Assembly: GCA_963848335.1 (NCBI GenBank) | Contig: CAWKDD010000003.1 | Span: forward strand, 310,001 to 374,000 | Reading direction: 5' to 3' | Origin: Chersky-840 sp963848335 | Lineage (GTDB): Bacteria; Actinomycetota; Acidimicrobiia; Acidimicrobiales; UBA8190 | Length of the DNA: 64,000 nucleotides | Shown: positions 15,604 to 24,312 of the stretch, in pieces | Layout of the letters: the number at the start of each line of letters is the position of its first letter | How positions within the stretch are numbered: position 1 is the first letter of the stretch | Position numbers and translations under genes: made by a program | Notes under the pieces: model-generated | Database searches by the model: none | What the model was told of the DNA's origin: nothing | The model's input: only the letters and a program-made list of their open reading frames with translations

Positions 15604-18234
15604 ATGATCGACAACACCGTCACCGGCGGCGCCGACCCGTCGGCGCGATACAGGCTTCCGTACACTGTCGAGCCGAGTCGCTACGCACTCCGGCTCACCC
15701 CCGACCTCGAGGCCGCCACCTTCCGCGGTGAGGTGCACATCGAGGTGCAGGTGCACGAGGCTGTGGACGAGATCGTCCTGCACGCCGCGGAGCTGACCGT
15801 CGACAGCGCCCGCCTCGTACCCGGGGGCGGCGTGGGCCAGCCCCTCACGGCACGCCTGGAGGAGGAGACCGAGCGGCTGGTCTTGGCGCCCGAGTCGTCG
15901 CTCGCCCCAGGCCCGGCGGTGATCTCGATCGTGTTCGCCGGTGTGCTCAACGACAAGCTGCACGGCTTCTACCGCTCGGCGTTCACCGACGACGACGGCG
16001 TCACCCACACCATCGCCACCACGCAATTCGAGGCCACCGACACGCGGCGCGCCTTTCCCTGTTTCGACGAGCCTGACCGCAAGGCGGTCTTCTCGGTGAC
16101 CCTCGACGTCCCCGAGGGGCTCGCCGCGTACTCCAACGGCCCCGCGGTCGACGTCGCGGCCCTACCCGACGGCGGCCGCAGGGTCCGCTTCGGCGACACG
16201 ATCCCCATGTCGACCTACCTCGTCGCCTTCGTGGTCGGCCCGCTCGTCGCCACTGATCCGGTGGACGTGCGGGGCACGCCCGTGCGCATCGTGCACGTCC
16301 CGGGCAAGGCCGCCCTCACGGCGTTCGCGCTCGAGGCCGCCGGCCACACGCTGGAGTTCTTCGAGGACTGGTTCGGAATCGACTATCCGGCCGAGAAGCT
16401 GGACCTCGTGGCCATCCCCGATTTCGCCTTCGGTGCCATGGAGAACCTCGGCTGTGTGACATTTCGCGAGGCCGTGCTGCTCGTCGACCCCGCCCAGGCC
16501 TCGCGCCTCGAGCTCGAGCGGGTCGCCGACGTCATCTCGCACGAGATCGCCCACATGTGGTTCGGGGACCTCGTCACCATGCGGTGGTGGAACGGCATCT
16601 GGCTCAACGAGGCGTTCGCCACCCTCATGGAGCTGTTGTGCGTCGACGACTTCCGTCCCGAATGGCAGCGATGGGTCTCCTTCGGCATCGAACGGGACAC
16701 GGCCATGGCCACCGACGGCCTGCACGCCACCCGTCCCGTCGAGTATCCCGTCGGGCCACCCGAAGAGGCGCAGGGAATGTTCGACGTCCTCACGTATCAG
16801 AAGGGAGCGGGTGTCCTCCGCATGCTCGAGCGCTACCTCGGAGCGGAGCGCTTCCGCCACGGGGTACGCCGGTACCTCGAGGCCCATCGTTTCGGCAACA
16901 CCGAGACCGCCGATCTCTGGGACGCCATCGAAGAGGCGAGCGGTGAGCCGGTCCGCCAGATTATGGACAGCTGGATCTTCCAGGGAGGCTTCCCCCTCGT
17001 GACCCTGGAGGGCGCCGGGACCGGCCAGGCGGTCCAGCCCGAGGCCACCGTGGTCCTGGGCCAGACGGCGTTCAGCTACGCGGCGGCCGACGGGCCGAGC
17101 GCCATCGGTTCCATGTGGACCGTGCCGGTCATCGCCAGGGCGATCGACGGCGACGAAGCGCGTGTGCTGCTCGGCGCCGATCCCCAGCCGCTGCACCTCG
17201 GGGATGAGGCCGGGGACGCGGTGGTCGTGGTGAACGCGCGCGGCAGCGGCTACTACCGGGTCCGGTACTCCCCTTCCCAGCACCGCCGGCTGGCCCGACG
17301 GCTCGACGCCCTCGACCGGTTGGAGCGCTTCAACCTGCTCGCCGACACCTGGGCCGTCGTCGTAGCCCAGCAGGCGGAGCTGACCGACTTCCTGCTCCTC
17401 GCCGAAGCGCTCGGCTCCGACGACGACCCCGACGTGTGGGCGCTGGTGACCGGCGCGCTGTCACTGTCGGACCGTGCCGTGGGCGACGACACCCGCCCGC
17501 TCGTCGCCTCCTACACCCGCGCCCTGCTGGCCCCGGTGCTGGCGAGTCTGGGATGGGACGCACGACCCGGTGAAGGACCCCGCACGGCCACGTTGCAGGC
17601 ACAGCTCATCGCGGCCCTGGGCACGGTCGGCAGGGACCCCGATGTCCGGGCCGAGGCGCAGCGCCGCTACGACGCCACTCGACGCGGCGAGATGACGCTC
17701 GACCCCGACTTGAGCTCCGCCGTCCTCAGCACCGTGGCCACAGCGGGAGGGGGCGAGGAATACGAGGACTTCCTGGAGCACTACCGGCACCCCGCCACGC
17801 CCCAGGAGGAGATGCGTTACCTGTACGCGCTGGCGGGCTTCAGCGACCTGGCCCTGGCCGCCCGGACCTTCGAGCTGGCCCGCACCGAGGTGCGGACGCA
17901 GAATGCGCCCTTCGTCGTCCAGTTGCTGCTGGCCAACCGCGACGCGGGCCCCGCCACCTGGACGCGCGTCACCGAGCACTGGGACGAGCTCGTGGGCCGC
18001 ATCCCGGCCAACATCCTCCCGCGCATGCTCGGCGGGGTGACCTCGTTGTGCCGCGACCCCGAACTCGCCGGTGAGGTTCGCTCCTTCGTGCAGGCCCACC
18101 CCCTGGCCATCGGACAACGGACCGTAGACCAGACCTTGGAGCGCCTCGCCATCAACGTCTCGTTGGCGTCGGCATGGCGCGACACGGCCGTGCCGGTGCT
18201 GAGCGCCGGGATCCTGCGCCTGGAGGCGAGCTGA
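15604..18234 (+). CDS. pepN: Aminopeptidase N (M1 family zinc metallopeptidase)
   Basis: An 876-residue cytoplasmic zinc aminopeptidase that removes N-terminal residues from peptides. The exopeptidase motif GAMEN is at 277-281. The zinc site is HEIAH (313-317) with the third ligand Glu336 in NEAFA, 18 residues later. A long ERAP1-like helical domain forms the C-terminal half. ATG at 15604 is preceded by TAGCCT (15591-15596) with a 7-nt gap, so it is probably leaderless. The downstream GDT1 and methyltransferase genes run in the same direction. Confidence 0.95.
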   Translation: MIDNTVTGGADPSARYRLPYTVEPSRYALRLTPDLEAATFRGEVHIEVQVHEAVDEIVLHAAELTVDSARLVPGGGVGQPLTARLEEETERLVLAPESSLAPGPAVISIVFAGVLNDKLHGFYRSAFTDDDGVTHTIATTQFEATDTRRAFPCFDEPDRKAVFSVTLDVPEGLAAYSNGPAVDVAALPDGGRRVRFGDTIPMSTYLVAFVVGPLVATDPVDVRGTPVRIVHVPGKAALTAFALEAAGHTLEFFEDWFGIDYPAEKLDLVAIPDFAFGAMENLGCVTFREAVLLVDPAQASRLELERVADVISHEIAHMWFGDLVTMRWWNGIWLNEAFATLMELLCVDDFRPEWQRWVSFGIERDTAMATDGLHATRPVEYPVGPPEEAQGMFDVLTYQKGAGVLRMLERYLGAERFRHGVRRYLEAHRFGNTETADLWDAIEEASGEPVRQIMDSWIFQGGFPLVTLEGAGTGQAVQPEATVVLGQTAFSYAAADGPSAIGSMWTVPVIARAIDGDEARVLLGADPQPLHLGDEAGDAVVVVNARGSGYYRVRYSPSQHRRLARRLDALDRLERFNLLADTWAVVVAQQAELTDFLLLAEALGSDDDPDVWALVTGALSLSDRAVGDDTRPLVASYTRALLAPVLASLGWDARPGEGPRTATLQAQLIAALGTVGRDPDVRAEAQRRYDATRRGEMTLDPDLSSAVLSTVATAGGGEEYEDFLEHYRHPATPQEEMRYLYALAGFSDLALAARTFELARTEVRTQNAPFVVQLLLANRDAGPATWTRVTEHWDELVGRIPANILPRMLGGVTSLCRDPELAGEVRSFVQAHPLAIGQRTVDQTLERLAINVSLASAWRDTAVPVLSAGILRLEAS

Positions 18235-18307
18235 ACCAGATCCCGATCCTGGCGCCGGCCCGAGGACCTCGAAGTGCCCGGCGTCAGGACGGCAAGGCGG
18301 TCGACGG

Positions 18308-18895
18308 GTGAACCTCTCGGTCCTGCTCATCACCTTCGGACTCATCTTCGTGGCCGAGCTTCCCGACAAGACGATGATCGCCACCATCGTGCTTTCGAGC
18401 CGGTACCGGCCGCTGCCGGTGTGGATCGGCGCGGCGCTGGCCATGGTCGTCAACTCCGCGGTGGCGGTCCTGGCCGGTCGACTCCTCGAGCTCCTTCCGC
18501 ACCGGTGGGTCGAGGCCGTGGTGGCGGCGCTCTTCGCCGCCGGATCGCTCTACCTCCTGCTGGTCAAGGAGGAGGTGGAGACCCACGAGGGCGAGCAAGA
18601 GGCGGAGAGAGTCCGCTCCGGACGCCGCATCGCCCTGGGAGCCTTCACCGTCATCGTGGTGGCGGAGCTCGGCGACCTCACCCAGATCCTCACCGCCAAC
18701 CTCGTGGCCCGGTACCACGCTCCGCTGTCGGTGTTCGTGGGATCGGCCGCCGCGCTGGTGACGGTGATGGGGGTCGGGGTGCTCGGCGGTCGGGCGCTGC
18801 TGCGCGCCCTGCCCCTCGCCACCATCCGCAGGATCGCCGGCGTCGTCTTGGCGGGCTTCGCTATCTTCAGCGTCGTGAAGGTGGCGACGTCATGA
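18308..18895 (+). CDS. GDT1/TMEM165 (UPF0016) family cation transporter
   Basis: A 195-residue, six-helix membrane protein. UPF0016 proteins carry two E-x-G-D-(K/R)-(T/S) motifs that form the Mn2+/Ca2+ site. Here motif 1 is ELPDKT (17-22) and motif 2 is ELGDLT (near residue 118), so each departs from consensus at one position (P for G; L for K/R). An acidic cytosolic loop (EEVETHEGEQEAE) separates the halves. By family, it would export manganese or exchange Ca2+/Mn2+ with protons. No yybP-ykoY Mn riboswitch was recognised upstream. Start is GTG 18308. Confidence 0.85.
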   Translation: MNLSVLLITFGLIFVAELPDKTMIATIVLSSRYRPLPVWIGAALAMVVNSAVAVLAGRLLELLPHRWVEAVVAALFAAGSLYLLLVKEEVETHEGEQEAERVRSGRRIALGAFTVIVVAELGDLTQILTANLVARYHAPLSVFVGSAAALVTVMGVGVLGGRALLRALPLATIRRIAGVVLAGFAIFSVVKVATS

Positions 18896-18940
18896 CCTCG
18901 GCACGACTCGGACGCAACAACATCGAAGAGAGGAAGTGAC

Positions 18941-19600
18941 GTGGAGGACCGGACCGAGGAGCTCTTCGCCTGGGCGCGCCGAGCCAAGGGGTTCATGCCC
19001 GACGACGAGGGAAGGGCTCTGTACGGTGCCGCCCGCCGAGCCGCCGACGCGGCGGGAGGGAGCGCCACCTTCCTCGAGGTGGGTGCGTGGTGCGGGAAGT
19101 CCGCCGTCTACCTGGGCGCCGCGGCCGAGGCCACCGGATCGGCGCTGTTCAGCATCGACCACCACCATGGGTCGGAGGAGAACCAGCCCGGGTGGGAGCA
19201 CCACGACGACGAGGTCGTCGACCCCTCGACGGGGCGCATCGACACCCTTCCGTTCTGGCGCCGCACCATCGACGCCGCGGGGCTCGGAGGATGCGTGGTG
19301 GGAGTCGTGGGCGTCTCGAGCGTCATCGCCGCGCACTGGCGGACACCGCTCGATCTTTGCTTCATCGACGGTGGCCACGGCGAGGAGCCGGCGTGGGCCG
19401 ACTTCAGGGGCTGGGCCCCTCAGGTGAAGGTGGGCGGGTGGCTGGCGATCCACGACGTCTTCCCCGATCCTGCCGACGGGGGCCGGCCGCCCTACGAGCT
19501 GTGGTGCGCGGCGCTGCAGTCCGGCGAATTCGTCGAGGACGGCGAGTGTGGGTCGTTGCGCGTGCTCAGGCGGGCGGTGCCTGCCACCGAGGCTCGGTGA
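18941..19600 (+). CDS. Class I SAM-dependent methyltransferase (Methyltransf_24 type)
   Basis: A 219-residue Rossmann methyltransferase. SAM motif I is FLEVGAWCGKSAVYLG; later acidic positions are FSIDHHHGSEE and CFIDGGHG, followed by GGWLAIHDVFPD. This arrangement is typical of methyltransferases near glycan or antibiotic genes (CmcI/TylF-like relatives). GTG at 18941 follows a GAGGAAG ribosome binding site. Its 3' end overlaps the convergent toroid gene by 35 bp. The acceptor is unknown. Confidence 0.85.
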   Translation: MEDRTEELFAWARRAKGFMPDDEGRALYGAARRAADAAGGSATFLEVGAWCGKSAVYLGAAAEATGSALFSIDHHHGSEENQPGWEHHDDEVVDPSTGRIDTLPFWRRTIDAAGLGGCVVGVVGVSSVIAAHWRTPLDLCFIDGGHGEEPAWADFRGWAPQVKVGGWLAIHDVFPDPADGGRPPYELWCAALQSGEFVEDGECGSLRVLRRAVPATEAR

Positions 19601-20714
19601 GATCCAGCCCGTAGGGAAGGGTCTCGCCCCGGAACAGCCCGGCCGCCGGAGTGGCGTTGGACAGCGCGTCGGCGGCCAGCACGATGGCACCCGCCGTGTA
19701 TGTCGTGCGCTCCGAGAAGGGGAAGGTCTCCATCTCCGGGTAGACGATGCCGGTCCAGTACGACCCGTCGTCACGCCGGTGCGCTCGCGTCCAGGTCAGC
19801 AGGGCCAGTGCGTGGCTGCGCCGCCCGATGGCGTCGAGGGCCAAAGCGCATTCGGCGGTCTCCGCGGCGGTGACCCACGGGCCCGTGGAGACGCAGCGCA
19901 CCCCGCGCCCGTCCATGACGAAGGTGTCCCACCAGGCGTCGATCCTCGACGCGGCGGCCTCGCCCGAGAGCGCGCCTGACAGGACCGGGTAGTACCAGTC
20001 CATGGCGAACTCGTGCTTGGGCTCGAAGACCCGGGGCGCGTGCGCGATGGCGTGGGCAAGGCGTCCGGCGGCGAGCTCCCAGTCCGGTCGCTCGTCCCCG
20101 AGCGTCTCTGCGCACGCCACCCCGCAGCGCAGCGCGTGGTAGATCGACGACGAACCCGTGAGCAACGGGTAGCGACCGAGACGCCCGTCGGGGTCGACGG
20201 ACCACAGGACGGCACCGTCTTCGCGCTGGAAACGCAGCACGAAGGAGAGCGCCTTGTCGATCACGGGCCACATCGAACGCAGCGCCGAGAGGTCGCCGGT
20301 GACGAGGAAGTTGTGCCAGGCCCCGGTGGCCACGTACGCGCACACGTTGGTGTCGAGGCGGGGGTCTTTGACCCCGCAGGCGGCCTGGTAGTAGTTGAAC
20401 CAGGACCCGTCGGGGAGCTGGGCGTCGGCCAACCACTGGTAGGCGAGGGTGGCCTCTTTGTGGAGACCGGCCACGTCGAGCGCCATGGCCGACTCCACGT
20501 GGTTCCACGGGTCGCAGTGCCCTCCCTCGAACCACGGGATCATCCCGTCGTGGTGCTGCACGGCGGCGATCGACGAAGCCGTGGACACGACGTCCGCGGC
20601 GCTGATGACGCCGAGCACCTCAGGGACGGCGGCCACCGCCAGGCGGTCGACGAGCATGGGCTGTGCCTCCGTCACCGGGCCCGCGATCGGGAGCGTTCCC
20701 TCGGTCCGTGTCAT
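19566..20714 (-). CDS. Alpha/alpha-toroid protein (annotated in relatives as prenyltransferase-like), unknown function
   Basis: A 382-residue soluble protein with repeated helical hairpins rich in Trp, His and Asp: HHDGMIPWFEGGHCDPWNHVE, DAQLPDGSWFNYYQ, VLRFQREDGAVLW and RRDDGSYWTG. The recurring DG(S/M/A)xxW units are those of terpene-cyclase/prenyltransferase-type and glycosidase-type toroids. The QW-like spacing is partial and no DxDD cyclase motif is seen, so neither activity can be claimed. ATG 20714 overlaps the methyltransferase stop (ATGA), so it is the last gene of the glycosyltransferase-methyltransferase-toroid operon. A glycan or lipid-glycan role is inferred from context. Confidence 0.75.
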   Translation of the reverse strand: MTRTEGTLPIAGPVTEAQPMLVDRLAVAAVPEVLGVISAADVVSTASSIAAVQHHDGMIPWFEGGHCDPWNHVESAMALDVAGLHKEATLAYQWLADAQLPDGSWFNYYQAACGVKDPRLDTNVCAYVATGAWHNFLVTGDLSALRSMWPVIDKALSFVLRFQREDGAVLWSVDPDGRLGRYPLLTGSSSIYHALRCGVACAETLGDERPDWELAAGRLAHAIAHAPRVFEPKHEFAMDWYYPVLSGALSGEAAASRIDAWWDTFVMDGRGVRCVSTGPWVTAAETAECALALDAIGRRSHALALLTWTRAHRRDDGSYWTGIVYPEMETFPFSERTTYTAGAIVLAADALSNATPAAGLFRGETLPYGLDLTEPRWQAPPA

Positions 20715-21424
20715 GAAGGCTTCTCCAGGTAAACGACGAGGCTCTTGCCCAGGAACGGGTTCAGCAGACGCTCGGTGACCCGCGTGAGGCGCGGGGCGCT
20801 GACGATGTCCCAGACGAGGAGCCGGTGATAGGCACGAACGGCGGGGTGGTCCTCACGGCGGGGGCCCACCAAGCAGCGCAGCCACCAGTAGGGCGAGTGC
20901 AGTGCATGGGCGTGGTGGCTGGCCACGGGACGCAAGCCCACGCGTCGCAGCCTGTCCACGAGCGTGGAACGGCGGTAGATGCGGACGTGGCCGCCGGGGA
21001 CGTCGTGATAGTCGTTCGACAACGCCCAGTTGACCGCCTCGGGCCCGAAGCGGGGCACGGTGACGGCCATGGTCCCTCCCGGACGCAGGACCCGAGACAG
21101 CTCGGCCATGGCGGAGCTGTCCTGCGGGATGTGCTCGAGGACCTCCGAGGCGATAACGCGGTCGAAGGTGGAGTCGGCGAAGGGAAGACGGAGGGCGTCG
21201 CCCTGGACCACCCCGGCCTCGTCGTCGACCTCCACCTCGCCGGCGTCGACCATGGCCCCGATGGTGTCGCGGACCTGGCTGACCTCGGTGGCCATGGCGT
21301 CGAGCGCCACCACCCGCGCCCCGAGGCGGAACGCCTGGAAGGCATGACGGCCGCCTCCGCATCCCAGGTCGAGGAGCCGCTCGCCGCGACCCACGCCCAG
21401 CCGGCTGTAGTCGACGGTCAGCAC
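20711..21424 (-). CDS. Class I SAM-dependent methyltransferase of the glycan operon
   Basis: A 237-residue methyltransferase. Motif I is RLLDLGCGGGRHAF, then ALDAMATEVSQ (acidic loop), FDRVIASEVLEHIP and VLRPGGTMAVTVP (motif III region), as in Methyltransf_11 proteins. It can be read as the tail of one 696-residue ORF with the upstream glycosyltransferase, but that fusion arises only from a frameshift (see the next gene). The natural start is GTG 21424, which overlaps the true glycosyltransferase stop by 7 bp. Its C-terminal part (LLNPFLGKSLVVYLEKPS) is beyond the SAM fold. Confidence 0.85.
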   Translation of the reverse strand: MLTVDYSRLGVGRGERLLDLGCGGGRHAFQAFRLGARVVALDAMATEVSQVRDTIGAMVDAGEVEVDDEAGVVQGDALRLPFADSTFDRVIASEVLEHIPQDSSAMAELSRVLRPGGTMAVTVPRFGPEAVNWALSNDYHDVPGGHVRIYRRSTLVDRLRRVGLRPVASHHAHALHSPYWWLRCLVGPRREDHPAVRAYHRLLVWDIVSAPRLTRVTERLLNPFLGKSLVVYLEKPS

Positions 21425-22801
21425 GGTTGCACGGCCTTGGCCGCGCCCGGGACGCGGCGGTGGTCGTCGAGCAGGAGCCGGTACTGCTCGGCGGTGCCGC
21501 GCGCCGTGGCCTCCCACGTAAAGCGCCCCAGCACGCGCCGGCGCCCGCCCTCGCCCAGGCGCGTCCGCGAGGTCGTCGTCGTCGAGGATCCTGGCGATCC
21601 CCGCCGCCAGGGCCCCGGGGTCGTCGGGCGTGACCAACAAGGCGGTCTCGCCATCGGTGCCCACGACCTCGGGAAGCGCACCTCCGGTCGTGGCGACCAG
21701 GGGGACGCCGCATGCCATGGCCTCGATGGCCGGGAGCGAGAACCCCTCGTACAGCGAGGGCACCACAGCGACCTGCGCCTCGGCGTACATGCAGGCCAGC
21801 TCGTCGTCGGAGATCCCGGTCACGCAGTGCACCGCTCTCGAGAGCCCGAGCCTGTCGATGGTGCGGGCCACCCGGCCGCCCTCGTGGGGGCGCCCGATCA
21901 CCACGAGCTCCACCTCCCGCTCGGTGCGCAGCTTGGCCAGCGCCTCGAGGAGAGGTACGAGGCCCTTCATGGGGACGTCGCTCGAGGAGGTCACCATGAT
22001 CCGCCCGGGGATGCGCGGTCGGTCGGGACGGGGTCGGAACACGGTGTGGTCCACCCCGACCGGTACGACGGTCATGCGCGACGGGTCCACCCCCATCTGC
22101 GAGGCGATGTCGTTCTTGGAGGACTCCGACACGGTCACGATGCGAGGGAGCTGGGTCGCCACCCGCATCTGCATGCCCAGGAACCCGAACCAGCGCCTCT
22201 GGGTCATGCGGCGATAGGCGTTCTCGGCATGGGACAGGGCCAGCACCCGGTCCACGGTGATCGGGTGGTGGAGCGTGGTGAGCAACGGCCACCCGTCGGC
22301 CATCATCCCGAGGAGGCCCGATCCCAGGCACTGGTTGTCGTGGACCACGTCGAACTCGCCGCGCCGTGCCGCCAACAGCCGTCTCACCCGCAGCGAGAAG
22401 GTCCTGGGCTCGGGAAAACCGGCCGTGCACATGACCGCGAATTCGAGCAGGTCGAGGGCGGAGCGGAATTCCCGTGGGTGCGGGACCCGGAAGGGGTCGG
22501 GGTCCCGGTACAGGTCGAGCCCGGGGACGGGGGTGAACCCCACGCCCTCGTCGAGGACCGGCCAGGGCTGGCCGGCGAACACCTCCACCGAATGACCCAG
22601 GCCCACGAGCTCCCGCGCCAGGTGGCGCGTGTAGACCCCCTGGCCGCCACACCGGGGGTTCCCCCGGTACACGAGATACGCGATCCGCAGGCCACCGGGT
22701 TGGGGAGGCGCTGCGGGGCGGGCGGCGGGAACGTCGAGGTGGGTGCTGCGCTCCCAAGAGGCACGGATCTCGGCCCAGCGCTGCCGGGGGCTCTTAGGCA
22801 C
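21418..22801 (-). CDS. GT4-like glycosyltransferase with an apparent single-base frameshift
   Basis: About 460 residues when repaired. It opens with a GT-B Rossmann segment (RIAYLVYRGNPRCGGQGVY, with the nucleotide-sugar glycine loop) and has VTVSESSKNDI and GRIMVTSSSDVPMKG. The retaining-GT signature SLYEGFSLPAIEAMACGVPL has the two glutamates in the E-x7-E region. After ILDDDDLAD the frame shifts: LGEGGRRRVLGRF and WEATARGTAEQYRLL, the normal GT4 C-terminus, lie in another frame ending at TGA 21418. Skipping one base within 21559-21566 restores a complete protein. GTG 22801 is the start. First gene of the triad. Confidence 0.8.
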
Positions 22802-22995
22802 GCGCGTCGCCCCCGTGGCAGATCATGGCCGGTCAGCCTCCCCCGGATGCCTCCCCGGACGCAAACGGCGCCCGGGACACCGCCGGGCACGGGCCGGGAG
22901 CAGGTGCACGCCGAGCCCGGGCCCTTCGGCCGGCAACGGGATCCACTAGGTTGAAGAGGGCTTCACGCACCGCGTTGCTCGAGGAGCGCCAAGGA

Positions 22996-24255
22996 ATGGC
23001 CGTCGAGATCCTGCACCTGTCGAGCGTGGTGAGGGGTGCGCTCGTCGACAAGGACGGGGATCGCCTGGGGCGCGTCGAGGACCTGATCGCCCATCTCGGA
23101 GCGGCACCGCATCCACCGGTGACCGGGGTCGTGGTCAGGATCGCCCGCCGCCGGCTCTTCGTCCCCATCTCGCGGATACCCGACCTCAAGCCCGGCCGGG
23201 TCCAGTTCGTGGGCGACACCGTGAGCCTGAAGCGCTTCGAACGTCGCCCGGGAGAGGTGCTCCTGTCGAAGGACCTGCGAGCCAGGCACCTGATCAACCT
23301 GCAAGGCGCCCGACTGATCCGGGCCAACGAGATCGAGCTGGCCCGCGTCGAGGGGCGCTGGGAAGTGGTGGCCGTCGATCCCAGTCCCCGGGTGGCGCTG
23401 CGGCATCTCCTGCCGCGTGCCCTGGGGCGGCGCATCCCCGCCGGAAAGGTCGTCGACTGGGCCAGCATCGAGCCCTTCGTGGCCCATGTCCCCACGGCAC
23501 GCCTACGGATCCCCTTCCGCAAGCTGGCCCGCCTCCATCCCGCCCAGATCGCGGACCTCGTCGAAGCGGCGTCGCACGAAGAGGGCGAGGAGATCATCGA
23601 AGCCGTGGGGCAGGACCGCGAGCTCGAGGCCGACGTGTTCGAGGAGCTCGACGCCGAGCATCAGATCGAATTCGTCCGCAGCCGCTCCGACGCCGAGGCG
23701 GCCCGGCTCCTCACCACCATGGCCCCCGACGACGCCGCCGACCTCATCGTGGAGCTCGACCAAGAACATCGCCTGCCCGTGCTCCAGCTCCTCCCCCAGG
23801 CGCAGCAGCGCAAGATCCGGGCGCTTCTGAACTACAACCCCGAGACGGCCGGGGGTCTCATGAGCCCCGACTTCCTGTGCCTGGCCGAATCGACCCCGGT
23901 CAGCAACGTCCTCGAGGCCGTCCGCACCAGCAACGCGCCTTCCGAGGCGTTGGCCGTGGTCTTCGCACGGGGCAACGACGGCCGCGTCACCGGCTCAGCC
24001 TCGGTGGTGTCACTGGTCCAGGCTTCCCCCTCCGCCTCGCTGGGCTCGGTCGTCAGGCCCAACCCCGCTCACGTCCATCCCGATTGGGACCTCCACGCCG
24101 TCACCCGCAAGATGACGGACTTCAACCTGACGGTGGCTCCCGTGATGGACGAGCAGCACCGCATGGTGGGAGTCATCACCGTCGACGACCTCCTCGAGAT
24201 GCTCCTCCCCACGGGGTGGCGGCGAGACTTCGGGATGACCTCGGTCGAGGACTGA
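22996..24255 (+). CDS. PRC-barrel, MgtE-N and CBS-pair protein without membrane domain
   Basis: A 419-residue soluble protein. Residues 1-150 contain PRC-barrel-like segments (DKDGDRLGRVEDLIA). Residues about 170-280 are an MgtE intracellular N-domain with the superhelical repeats (LHPAQIADLVEAA, MAPDDAADLIVEL, YNPETAGGLMSPDF). Two CBS motifs fill 290-410, ending VIGVITVDDLLEML-like. The five-helix MgtE Mg2+ channel domain is absent, so this is not a transporter by itself; it may sense Mg2+ or adenosine nucleotides. ATG 22996 has GAGGAG 9 nt upstream. Confidence 0.87.
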   Translation: MAVEILHLSSVVRGALVDKDGDRLGRVEDLIAHLGAAPHPPVTGVVVRIARRRLFVPISRIPDLKPGRVQFVGDTVSLKRFERRPGEVLLSKDLRARHLINLQGARLIRANEIELARVEGRWEVVAVDPSPRVALRHLLPRALGRRIPAGKVVDWASIEPFVAHVPTARLRIPFRKLARLHPAQIADLVEAASHEEGEEIIEAVGQDRELEADVFEELDAEHQIEFVRSRSDAEAARLLTTMAPDDAADLIVELDQEHRLPVLQLLPQAQQRKIRALLNYNPETAGGLMSPDFLCLAESTPVSNVLEAVRTSNAPSEALAVVFARGNDGRVTGSASVVSLVQASPSASLGSVVRPNPAHVHPDWDLHAVTRKMTDFNLTVAPVMDEQHRMVGVITVDDLLEMLLPTGWRRDFGMTSVED

Positions 24256-24312
24256 AGGTCGCAGCGATCGTGGCCGCTGGCCCGGGCGCCGGTCCGGCGA
24301 TACGTTCGAGCC

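Noticed and set aside
18235..18307. yybP-ykoY manganese riboswitch upstream of the GDT1 gene
   Set aside because: The short gap (73 bp) shows none of the conserved loop sequences I could recognise.
20711..22801. A single 696-residue glycosyltransferase-methyltransferase fusion
   Set aside because: The joining segment (about 21424-21560) is Arg/Pro-rich out-of-frame translation. The true glycosyltransferase C-terminus and a GTG for the methyltransferase are visible in other frames.
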